Below are positions 1 through 6,928 of a stretch of DNA of 7,376 nt, in pieces. The DNA lies in the NCBI GenBank assembly GCA_913055135.1, contig CAJXJV010000059.1, positions 1-7,376 on the forward strand, written 5' to 3'. Numbering within the stretch: the stretch's first letter is position 1; each line of letters starts with the position of its first letter. A program made the position numbers and the translations under genes. This DNA is from an uncultured Desulfurobacterium sp. Its GTDB lineage: Bacteria > Aquificota > Aquificia > Desulfurobacteriales > Desulfurobacteriaceae. The notes below the pieces were generated by a model that did not search any database, was not told the DNA's origin, and saw only the letters and a list, made by a program, of their open reading frames with translations.

Positions 1-941
1 ACAACGCTGGTGCGGTTCTTCTAATTCTCTCTGCCCTTGCAAGGGGAAAGGAGGTAATAGTCTCAAGAGGAGAGCTCATAGAGATTGGAGGTTCTTTCAG
101 AATCCCGGACGTTATGGCTCAGAGCGGAGCAATTTTAAGAGAGGTTGGAACTACCAATAAAACCCATCTCTGGGACTACGAGAACGCAATTAACGAGAAC
201 ACTGGGCTAATCTTAAAAGTTCACACGAGCAACTATAAGGTTCTGGGATTTACGGAGTCTGTCTCAACGAAGGAGCTGGTTGAACTTGGTAGAAAGTATG
301 ATATTCCAGTCTATGAAGATCTTGGAAGCGGGAGCTTTATTGATGTCAGGAAGATTGGTCTTTCCTATGAGCCAACAGTCCAGGACGTTTTGAAAGCTGG
401 AGTTGATGTTGTCTCTTTCAGTGGAGACAAACTCCTTGGTGGAGCTCAGGCTGGAATAATTTTAGGAAGGAAAGAGCTGATTCAAAGGATAAAGAAACAC
501 CCTCTAAACAGGGCTTTAAGAATTGACAAGATGACGCTTGCCACGTTGGAAGCAACTTTGATGTATTACCTTGATGAAGAAAGAGCTCTAAAAGAGATAC
601 CAACATGGAGACTGTTGTCCCAACCCTTTGAGGAAATAAAGAAAAGGGCTGAAAAACTCTATTTGCTTCTCGAAAAAAACGAGCTTAAGGCAAAAATTGA
701 AATTGTTGAAGATGAGTCTGAGGTTGGCGGAGGAGCTCTTCCACTTCAAAAACTTCCAACGTGGTGTGTAGCCATTGAGCCAGAGGACATTTCCTTAGAA
801 AGCTTTGACTGTTTTATGAGAAATCAGGAAATTCCCGTAGTTGCAAGAATAAAAAATGAAACATATTTATTAGATATGAGAACTGTTTTTGATTGCGAAA
901 TTGGGATTCTTGCTGAATACCTGTCCAGGGCTCTCCAGTGA
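1..941 (+). CDS. selA: L-seryl-tRNA(Sec) selenium transferase (SelA), 3' part
   Basis: SelA is a cytoplasmic PLP enzyme that converts seryl-tRNA(Sec) to selenocysteinyl-tRNA(Sec) using selenophosphate. The reading frame is open from base 3 to the TGA at 939-941, giving about 312 C-terminal residues; the family is usually about 450-470 residues, so roughly the N-terminal third is missing because of the window edge. The first ATG in the frame (114) lies inside the conserved region and is not the start: upstream codons already encode family blocks such as SRGELIEIGGSFRIPDVM. Next come EVGTTNKTH and the PLP-lysine block SFSGDKLLGG, with the Schiff-base Lys at codon 429-431. The C-terminal domain looks complete and the frame is intact. 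Its presence implies that the organism makes selenocysteine; selB, selC and selD are not in this window. The receptor gene follows after only 13 bases. Confidence 0.96.
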   Translation, partial: NAGAVLLILSALARGKEVIVSRGELIEIGGSFRIPDVMAQSGAILREVGTTNKTHLWDYENAINENTGLILKVHTSNYKVLGFTESVSTKELVELGRKYDIPVYEDLGSGSFIDVRKIGLSYEPTVQDVLKAGVDVVSFSGDKLLGGAQAGIILGRKELIQRIKKHPLNRALRIDKMTLATLEATLMYYLDEERALKEIPTWRLLSQPFEEIKKRAEKLYLLLEKNELKAKIEIVEDESEVGGGALPLQKLPTWCVAIEPEDISLESFDCFMRNQEIPVVARIKNETYLLDMRTVFDCEIGILAEYLSRALQ

Positions 942-945
942 AACT

Positions 946-950
946 GGAGG
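946..950 (+). promoter_or_regulatory. Ribosome binding site of the TonB receptor gene
   Basis: GGAGG lies 4 bases before GTG at 955. The same 4-base spacing is seen for folK (GAGG) and for the second ATG of der (GGAGG), which supports 955 as the receptor start rather than the TTG at 889 (inside selA) or the TTG at 967. Confidence 0.55.
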
Positions 951-1863
951 AAAGGTGAGAGGAAGATTGGCTAAGGGGTCATTTTTTTCAATTTTTCTTT
1001 TCTTCTTTTTACTAACGATAACTTCTTTTGCTTCTAACTCTGAAGTAAAACCGCCAGTTTCTTACTATCTGGTTGAAAAAGAACTCAAAATAATTTCTGC
1101 AACGAAGGAAGCCACTTCTTACAGTTCCGTTCCCCGATTTGTAAGAGTGATAACACGAGAACAGATAGATACCTGGGGAGCAAGAAATCTTTTTGAGCTC
1201 TTAAAGCACTTTCCGGAGTTTTACGTTTACAGAAGTAACATCTACCTTAGAGCTGTTGGGACGTTGGGTATTAAACAGAGTTACTTTTCTGAAAAGATAC
1301 AGGTTTTTATAGATGGAATTCCTCTTGCCGATCCTTCCAATGGTTCCTCCTTTAGTTCAAACAACAACATTTCTCTCAATAACGTAAAAAGGGTTGAAAT
1401 CGTTTACGGACCGATGACTTCCCTTTACGGGGTCAATGCCTGTCTGGCAATTATCAACCTTGTTACTTATGATGCTGAGGACATAAAGAACGTTAAAGTT
1501 GGAACTGCGATAAATACAGATAATTCAAATGATAGCTATTTTATAAAGTCGTTCAGGAGAGGAAATTTTTCTGGTATTGTTTCCTTCAACTACAGAGAAG
1601 ATAGAGGTCCTTACGAACGTTTTACTGACCGGGAAGGAAGAACTACAAGCCTTTCTGCTTACTTCAAACACTTTACCTATTACATAAAACTGAACTTTGA
1701 CAACGGTTTATACCTCAATCTGTATGGAGTTGATAGAGACAATGACTTTCCAGTGAACATTCTCAATCTTGTTGTGAATGGAGATAGATCCTTTACCAGG
1801 CGTAAAGCTTTCCTCAATCGCCTGGGTTACAGGGTAGAAACTGAAACGATAAAGTTTGATGTT

Positions 1864-1866
1864 TAG
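1864..1866 (+). other. In-frame TAG stop inside the receptor gene
   Basis: The codons on both sides (IKFDV before, AYLNWFYLKRGYN after) are in the same frame and read as continuous beta-barrel sequence, so this is a nonsense substitution and not a compensated indel. Single-base ancestors could be AAG, CAG, TAT, TAC, TTG, TCG, TGG or GAG. It is TAG, not TGA, so the selenocysteine machinery implied by selA does not explain it. Confidence 0.85.
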
Positions 1867-2063
1867 GCATATTTAAACTGGTTTTATTTAAAGAGAGGAT
1901 ATAACCTTTTTCCAACTCCAATACCTCTTTATGGTGTTGAGAAAAGATATACAAGAAATCCCGGAGCCGGAGCCTATGCTATTTATGATAGCGATTACGG
2001 AAAGTTTACGGGTGGAATTGAGCTGAATGTTTCTCAACTTTACAAATATACCCTCTCCGGTAA

Positions 2064-2080
2064 CTTTTTTCATCAACTTT
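2064..2080 (+). other. Frameshift site (-1) inside the receptor gene
   Basis: The first frame reads SGNFFHQL and then stops at TAA 2080-2082. The frame of the 3' part is open from 2064 onward, just after a stop at 2061-2063, and continues NFLNPLLTTVVSYQELPPSE into the rest of the barrel. The shift must therefore lie between 2064 and 2080. The T6 run at 2065-2070 and the TTT at 2078-2080 are the natural places for a lost T. A programmed slip at T6 is possible in principle but has no visible stimulator. Confidence 0.82.
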
Positions 2081-2956
2081 AAATTTCTTAAATCCTTTAC
2101 TAACAACTGTTGTTTCCTATCAGGAACTTCCACCTTCAGAACATCTTATGGACACAGCAAGCAGAACTACAATTTCACCATACTTCCAGTATCAGTTTTT
2201 CAGAAATCCTGCAGGTGTTCTTCTCAATTTCCGACTGGACAGACTCAACGATGTTGGAACAGCGAAAACATTTTCCCTGTCCTTCCTGTATAAGTTGTCT
2301 GATACCTGGAACTTTAAGTTAAACACCGGACGAGCAGTTAGAGCTCCGTCTTTTGAAGAGATGTACATAAAGAACAATCCTGTTCTTCTTGGAAATAAAG
2401 ACCTTGACTTTGAGAAGATGGATTCTTTTATGCCTTCTATAGAGTTCAGTAATGACGCTTCTTCTGTGAAGATGCTTCTGTATGTGTATCGCATAAAGGA
2501 TCTGATCTACAGGGCAACAGCATCAGGTAAAGGACAGCAGAAATGGGTGAATGCAGATAAAAGTATCTTTGTTAGAGGTCTTACAGCAGATTTAAAGAGA
2601 AGGTTCTGGAATTTTGAAGTATATGCTGGAATAAACAGACTTTTTTCTGTTTCTGATCTGAAAGATACCACATTCTTCGCATTTCCAGAGTGGAAAACCA
2701 ATGGAGGAATTACCTACTATGGTGATAGAGTAGTTATTGACCTTAATTTTGAAGGTTACTCAGAGGTTACAAAAGGTGACATAAAAAGAGTTCCAGGGTA
2801 TGGAGTATTAAATTGTAACTTTATGTATAAACCCGTGCAGAATGTAAAACTATTTCTGAAAGTAAACAATCTGTTTGACAGGGAAATTAACTATCCGGTT
2901 TATAGTTTAATTGCTCCTCAAGAACCAGCAGGTATGGTAGGAGAGGGTAGAACCTT

Positions 2957-3736
2957 ATGGTTAGGTATAGAGTACTCTTTTTAGTAATTTCATTTTTCCT
3001 GGTTTACGTCTATCCAGTGAATGGCAAAGCAGTCTGTATTGTTGATAGTTACAGGATAGAGGCTACTTCTTATGTGAAATCCCTTATAGAAAAAGAGTTA
3101 AACAATTTTGCTGTATTTTCTAATGTTAATCTGGATAGAGAAAAAGTTGAATCTTGTGATCCTATGATACTCTTGGGGACACCTGCTGTTGTTGAAGCCA
3201 TGAAAAAGATAAAAAAAAAGAAAGTTATTTATACATTTGTAATGTTTCCTGAGATATTGGGTTTGCATAAAAAGAAAAATTTCTTTGGAATAAGGATAAT
3301 CCCTTTGCCGGATAAAACGGTAGAGGTTTTCTTTTCCTACACAGGTTTTAAAAAAAATAAAATAGCTGTTCCAGTTAGTAGAAGAACACAGAAAATAGCT
3401 AAGAAATATCTTTCTAATTCTAAGCTTTTTGAAATTTTGCCTTTTGATGATGATATTTCCAGGTTAAAATCAAAACTTTCTGGATATAAGTACGTCTATA
3501 TCTTTCCTGATCCAGCACTTCTACGTGTTGTTAACCTTCTTAAACTCATGAAATTTGCGAAGGAAAACGGACAGGTAGTTATTACGAGTCTTCCAGATCT
3601 TGATAAGTACGGGGTAAACTTTATATACGCTGTCGATTATAATTTGCTGGCAGAGAAAATCGTTTCCCTGATTGAGAACACTCCGGAGGAAAAGATACTA
3701 CCCTGTCCAGCGAGAGTTAAACTGTGGAGTCCATAA
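2957..3736 (+). CDS. Periplasmic ABC_sub_bind-like (PF04392-type) binding protein
   Basis: A 259-residue protein with an N-terminal signal peptide (about residues 1-23, core VLFLVISFFLVYVY, cut near VNG or KA) and no lipobox, so probably soluble in the periplasm. The fold pattern matches the ABC_sub_bind family: an ILLGTPAVVEAMKK block after the first domain, then FFGIRIIPLPDKTVEVF (compare the family's TGvs-type p-qlel segment), KKNKIAVPV, YVYIFPDPALLRVV and GQVVITSLPDL. ATG 2957 is the first start after an in-frame stop at 2948, with GAGAGGG about 9 bases upstream. It overlaps the receptor end by 28 bases and the next gene by 13. No permease or ATPase is nearby, so a sensing or ligand-relay role with the receptor and cyclase is more likely than transport; this is inference. 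The ligand is unknown. The family assignment is from pattern only and is moderately sure. Confidence 0.72.
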   Translation: MVRYRVLFLVISFFLVYVYPVNGKAVCIVDSYRIEATSYVKSLIEKELNNFAVFSNVNLDREKVESCDPMILLGTPAVVEAMKKIKKKKVIYTFVMFPEILGLHKKKNFFGIRIIPLPDKTVEVFFSYTGFKKNKIAVPVSRRTQKIAKKYLSNSKLFEILPFDDDISRLKSKLSGYKYVYIFPDPALLRVVNLLKLMKFAKENGQVVITSLPDLDKYGVNFIYAVDYNLLAEKIVSLIENTPEEKILPCPARVKLWSP

Positions 3737-4983
3737 GGAAGTTTCTGATAAAACACATAGTTCTTCTCTTTGTATTAGCTGTGGGGAGCGTAATCATCCT
3801 TAGTTTTGTCTCAGTAACCAACCTGAACAGTCTGTATGAAAGACATCTTAGATACATAACCACTCTGGCAGGGAAAAATTTGCACTACGTGTTTAGCATC
3901 TACTACAATGATGTGCTGGTTAGTCAAAGTTTGAAAACTTTAAAAGAAGAAATAGAATCTGCAGAGCTAATCTATTTAAAGCTTGGTCCAAGGGAATATT
4001 TCTATCCTGAAAATGGAAGAAACTATCAGGGACTATTTAAACTGTGTAAAGAGGTTTCTTCTGAGGAGGTATTCCATACGGAAGAGGGAATATTGGTCTG
4101 TTATCCCTTATATGGAGAATTTGCATCTCAATTTATAACAGAAAATAGAAAAGAAGGACTGTTTGCCGTTTTATACAGCAAAAAAACGATCGACTCTATA
4201 ATTATTCAGTGGCTTTTCCAGAATATAGTTTTGTTCATTATCTTTGCCCTTTTAGGAGGATTTCTATTTTTTGACATGCTTGTGCGTATTAATGGAAACT
4301 TTAATACCCTTAATTCCATGATTGCTTATATTGAAAATCTGTTGAAAAGGGAAAAGTTACCATCTGATCCAAAGAGTGCAATGAAGCAATTTCTGGACAG
4401 ATTTTCTTTCAAAGAATTCGGACACGCCGGACGGCTAATAGTGAAACTTATCAGCAGAGTCATCAAGCTTACTGAGGAGCTTCAACGTCAGGCTATTAAA
4501 GACTTCCTTACGAACCTGTACAACAGGAACTATCTTAACCAGTTTGTGACCAAGATATTAGGAATAGTTCAGAGACAGAAATTTCCACTTTCCATAGCTA
4601 TGCTTGATATTGATGATTTTAAACTGGTAAATGACGAATTTGGACACCTGAAGGGAGATGAGGTCTTGAAAAGTTGGGGAAAGGTTATACTTAGTTCGAT
4701 AAGGAGTTCCGATATTGCAGTAAGATATGGTGGAGAGGAAGTGCTTTTAATATTTCCCAATACTAAAAAGGAAGCTGTTTCCTATATTGTCGATAGAATA
4801 AAGAAAAAGTTTAGCGAAATTGATTTCGGAATAGGAAAGAAAATAACATTTAGCGCGGGTGTAGCTGGTTTTCCGGAAGATATTCCTGAACTTAAATCCC
4901 TGGACGATTTAATAGAGATTGCTGATAGAAGACTTTACATAGCAAAGAGAAGCGGGAAGAACAGAATTGTTCTGGAAGATTAA
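3724..4983 (+). CDS. Membrane-anchored GGDEF diguanylate cyclase
   Basis: Predicted to make cyclic di-GMP from two GTP at the inner membrane. The protein has 419 residues: TM1 (about 9-31), a periplasmic sensor region (about 32-160) without a recognisable domain, TM2 (about 163-186), a helical linker to about 258 with no clear HAMP motif, and a C-terminal GGDEF domain opening with DFLTNLYNRNYL (260-271). Metal-binding Asp lies in LDIDDFK (295-298). The signature is GGEEV at 336-340, with the two Gly and acidic residues kept and Val for the usual Phe. The product-inhibition site RSSD (327-330) stands exactly five residues before it, so an active and feedback-inhibited enzyme is expected. The GTG start has GAGAG seven bases upstream and overlaps the binding-protein gene by 13 bases, implying co-translation. 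The periplasmic domain is the natural partner for that binding protein. No EAL or HD-GYP domain is present. Confidence 0.93.
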   Translation: MESIRKFLIKHIVLLFVLAVGSVIILSFVSVTNLNSLYERHLRYITTLAGKNLHYVFSIYYNDVLVSQSLKTLKEEIESAELIYLKLGPREYFYPENGRNYQGLFKLCKEVSSEEVFHTEEGILVCYPLYGEFASQFITENRKEGLFAVLYSKKTIDSIIIQWLFQNIVLFIIFALLGGFLFFDMLVRINGNFNTLNSMIAYIENLLKREKLPSDPKSAMKQFLDRFSFKEFGHAGRLIVKLISRVIKLTEELQRQAIKDFLTNLYNRNYLNQFVTKILGIVQRQKFPLSIAMLDIDDFKLVNDEFGHLKGDEVLKSWGKVILSSIRSSDIAVRYGGEEVLLIFPNTKKEAVSYIVDRIKKKFSEIDFGIGKKITFSAGVAGFPEDIPELKSLDDLIEIADRRLYIAKRSGKNRIVLED

Positions 4984-5026
4984 AGAAATCAGAACTTTAT
5001 AACTCTTCCATTTTTAATTAGAAGGC

Positions 5027-5039
5027 TTAACTTAGTTAA
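5027..5039 (+). repeat. Short perfect inverted repeat in the cyclase-der gap
   Basis: TTAACT-T-AGTTAA, two 6-base arms around one base, about 50 bases before the der start. The gap (4984-5085) is otherwise AT-rich without a clear promoter; TTAACT with TATTCC at 5049-5054 and a 16-base spacer is only a weak candidate. It could be an operator or chance in AT-rich DNA. Confidence 0.3.
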
Positions 5040-5079
5040 AAGAATTTGTATTCCAGAAACTCTACGACATCGTGATAAC

Positions 5080-5084
5080 GGAGG
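5080..5084 (+). promoter_or_regulatory. Ribosome binding site of der
   Basis: GGAGG stands 1 base before ATG 5086 and 4 bases before ATG 5089. The 4-base spacing matches that of the receptor and folK starts, so translation more probably begins at 5089, one codon into the listed reading frame. Confidence 0.6.
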
Positions 5085-5085
5085 A

Positions 5086-6522
5086 ATGATGAAAAGGCTT
5101 CCTGTTGTTTCCATTGTCGGAAGACCTAACGTTGGGAAATCTTCTCTCTTTAACAGGCTTCTTGGTAAGAAGGTTGCAATTATCGATGGTACTCCAGGAG
5201 TTACAAGGGATAGAATTGTTCAGGAAGCTGAGATAGATGGACATAAAGTTATCCTTGTTGATACTGGAGGAGTTGATATTTCCGGAGAAGGTTTTGCAAA
5301 AGAGACGACAGAACAGGCAAAGAGGGCAATGGAAGAGGCTGACGTTATAGTCTTTGTTGTTGATGGAAAAGAAGGAATTACGCCTCTTGATGAAGAAGTT
5401 GCAAGAATTTTGAGAAAGTGGAAAAAGCCAGTCATTGTTGCAGTTAACAAGATTGATGAACCCTACATGGAAGATTTAATCTACGATGCCTACAGGCTGG
5501 GATTTGAGGAAGTAATTCCAGTTTCAACCATACACAAAATAGGTGTTCCAACTCTAAAAGAAAAAATTCTTGAACTTTTACCAGAAAATCTGAGAAAGAG
5601 TGCTAAAGAAACATTTGAAAAAGAGGAAAGAAGGGAAAGAGCTGAGAAGCTCATTTCTGGAGAGAGTGCCGAAGAGCTTGAAGGACTTATTGAAACACTC
5701 GAAGAAGGAGGAGAGTACACCATAGAGGAAGAGGAGAAAGAACCGATCAAGGTTGCAATTGTCGGACGTCCAAATATGGGTAAATCGACCCTTTTAAACA
5801 CTCTTGTTGGAGAGGAGAGAGCAATAATCAGCGACATTCCCGGAACAACAAGGGATGCAATAGACACTTATGTAAAAATAGGAGATGATGAGTTCATCTT
5901 CATAGACACGGCTGGAATAAGAAGACGCGGGAAAATAAAGGATATAGAGTACTACTCTTACCTCCGAGCTCTTGATGCAATAGACAGAGCAGATGTTGTT
6001 GTTCTCCTTGTAGATGCAGAGGAAGGACCGACAGATAGAGATGCAAAGATTTCGGGAATAGCTCTTGAAAAGTTCAAGCCGATAATCATTGCCGTTAACA
6101 AAATTGATAAGCTTCAAAGTCAAAAAAGTTGGGAGAGACTTCATAGGGAGCTTGACCTGAACTTTGATTTCATTCCTTACGCTCCAAGGGTTTTCATATC
6201 TGCGAAGGAGAAGAAAGGACTCGATGAACTGCTCAGGCAGATAAAGGATCTATATAGACAGTACACTAAGAAGGTTAGAACAGGAGAGTTCAATAGATCT
6301 CTCAGAGAGCTTATGGAAATCCACCAGCCACCGGTTTATAAAAACAAGGTTGTAAAAATTTACTACGGAACACAGGTAAAGACGAAGCCCCCAACGTTTT
6401 TACTTTTCTCAAACTACCCGGAAGGTATCCCAAAGTCTTTCAGGAGATTCCTTGAAAACAGACTAAGGGAAAAGTTCGGTTTTAATAAGATTCCAATAAG
6501 GATTGTTTTTAAGAAGAGGTAA
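5086..6522 (+). CDS. der: Ribosome assembly GTPase Der (EngA)
   Basis: Der is an essential cytoplasmic GTPase with two tandem G domains that helps mature the 50S ribosomal subunit. Domain 1 shows GRPNVGKSS (12-20), the switch TPGVTRD, DTGG (59-62) and NKID (121-124). Domain 2 shows GRPNMGKST (227-235), PGTTRD, DTAG (274-277) and NKID (338-341). The C-terminal KH-like domain (about 360-478) carries the family blocks IHQPPVYKNKVVKIYYGTQV and SNYPEGIP. At 478 residues it is in the upper normal range, because the linker between the G domains (about 181-222) is long and strongly acidic with many Glu. The frame is intact. Two ATG codons stand together at 5086 and 5089; the ribosome site favours 5089. 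It follows the cyclase gene after about 100 bases, is probably transcribed from its own promoter, and ends 7 bases from the end of convergent folK. Confidence 0.98.
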   Translation: MMKRLPVVSIVGRPNVGKSSLFNRLLGKKVAIIDGTPGVTRDRIVQEAEIDGHKVILVDTGGVDISGEGFAKETTEQAKRAMEEADVIVFVVDGKEGITPLDEEVARILRKWKKPVIVAVNKIDEPYMEDLIYDAYRLGFEEVIPVSTIHKIGVPTLKEKILELLPENLRKSAKETFEKEERRERAEKLISGESAEELEGLIETLEEGGEYTIEEEEKEPIKVAIVGRPNMGKSTLLNTLVGEERAIISDIPGTTRDAIDTYVKIGDDEFIFIDTAGIRRRGKIKDIEYYSYLRALDAIDRADVVVLLVDAEEGPTDRDAKISGIALEKFKPIIIAVNKIDKLQSQKSWERLHRELDLNFDFIPYAPRVFISAKEKKGLDELLRQIKDLYRQYTKKVRTGEFNRSLRELMEIHQPPVYKNKVVKIYYGTQVKTKPPTFLLFSNYPEGIPKSFRRFLENRLREKFGFNKIPIRIVFKKR

Positions 6523-6529
6523 TAAGTGC

Positions 6530-6928
6530 TTATGTGGATTCTAAAAATCTGCAAATAGATTTGAAAAATTCCCTACATTGGAGACCTGGATGAGGTATTC
6601 TTAGTTCTTCTGTATCAATAAATAGGTTTCCATACTTAACAATATCTATATCAACGACTCGAGGTCCCCACCTGAAAGTTCTGTATCTTCCCACTCTTTT
6701 CTCTATCCACTTGAGAAGCTTTAAAAGTTCAAAGGGTGGATGATAGGTATCTACAAGGAGACCATAATTGAGGAAAGGAGGTTGATTGACAACACCAAAA
6801 GGAGCCGTTTCAATGATTCTACTTCTCTTTAAAATCCTGCCAACAAGCTTTTCTATGAGTTCTTCAGCTCTTTTGAGGTTTTCTACTCTATTACCAAGAT
6901 TTGTTCCAAGTATTAAAATCGTTCTCAC
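6530..6928 (-). CDS. folK: 2-amino-4-hydroxy-6-hydroxymethyldihydropteridine pyrophosphokinase (HPPK)
   Basis: HPPK transfers pyrophosphate from ATP to 6-hydroxymethyl-7,8-dihydropterin in cytoplasmic folate synthesis. The 132 residues include LGTNLGNR (7-14), ETAPFG (40-45), PFLNYG, a basic ATP/pterin loop GRYRTFRWGPR (80-90) and the Mg-binding pair Asp93/Asp95 in VVDIDIVKYG, then PHPGLQCREFF (112-122). Compared with E. coli HPPK (about 159 residues) these sites are all kept about two positions earlier, and only the C-terminal tail is shorter, so it is probably functional. The start is GTG 6928-6926, overlapping the upstream amidase stop by four bases (GTGA). GAGG lies 4 bases upstream within the end of that gene, so the two are likely translationally coupled. 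It converges on der. No other folate gene is visible in the window. Confidence 0.95.
   Translation of the reverse strand: MRTILILGTNLGNRVENLKRAEELIEKLVGRILKRSRIIETAPFGVVNQPPFLNYGLLVDTYHPPFELLKLLKWIEKRVGRYRTFRWGPRVVDIDIVKYGNLFIDTEELRIPHPGLQCREFFKSICRFLEST

Larger units (their letters stand above)
955..2984 (+). pseudogene. TonB-dependent outer-membrane receptor, disrupted by a nonsense codon and a frameshift
   Basis: The intact form would be a 22-strand outer-membrane barrel with a plug, importing a ligand with energy from TonB-ExbBD. Starting at GTG 955 there is a basic n-region and a Phe-rich signal peptide (residues 1-26, likely cut after SFA). A possible TonB box (KELKIISATKEA) follows, then the plug (about 47-172) with VITREQIDTWGARNLFELL, VFIDGIPLADP and VEIVYGPMTSLYG. 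The barrel ends in the typical NLFD block and a terminal Phe (GIEYSF). The frame is broken by TAG at 1864 (codon 304), after which the same frame continues with good barrel sequence. Between 2064 and 2080 it must shift by -1 to reach the frame ending at 2984. Adding one base restores 676 codons, a normal length. The ligand cannot be told; siderophore, cobalamin or metal chelate are options. The good preservation suggests recent loss or sequence errors. Annotation software would probably report two separate coding regions (ending at 1866 and starting near 2148). Confidence 0.88.

Noticed and set aside
841..870. TTGCAA and TATTTA with a 17-base spacer near the selA end, as a promoter for the receptor
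   Set aside because: Only 4 of 6 and 3 of 6 consensus matches inside AT-rich coding DNA; too weak to annotate.
889..954. TTG 889 as the start of the receptor
   Set aside because: It would overlap selA by 53 bases and place a non-signal stretch before the signal peptide; GTG 955 has GGAGG just upstream.
1864..1866. Recoded codon (selenocysteine or pyrrolysine) because selA is next door
   Set aside because: Selenocysteine uses TGA; the codon is TAG. Nothing in the window points to pyrrolysine, and the receptor family has no conserved special residue at this barrel position.
1888..2133. Open frame on the - strand across the receptor break
   Set aside because: Shadow of the receptor coding sequence: the + strand gives continuous barrel protein here, and the - strand product has no recognisable features.
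4969..4998. Hairpin GTTCTG / CAGAAC followed by TTT at the cyclase end, as a terminator
   Set aside because: The stem has only 6 pairs with a 15-base loop, low GC and a very short T run.
5490..6144. Open frames on the - strand opposite der
   Set aside because: Ser-rich and Val-rich antisense translations of the Der reading frame, without family features.
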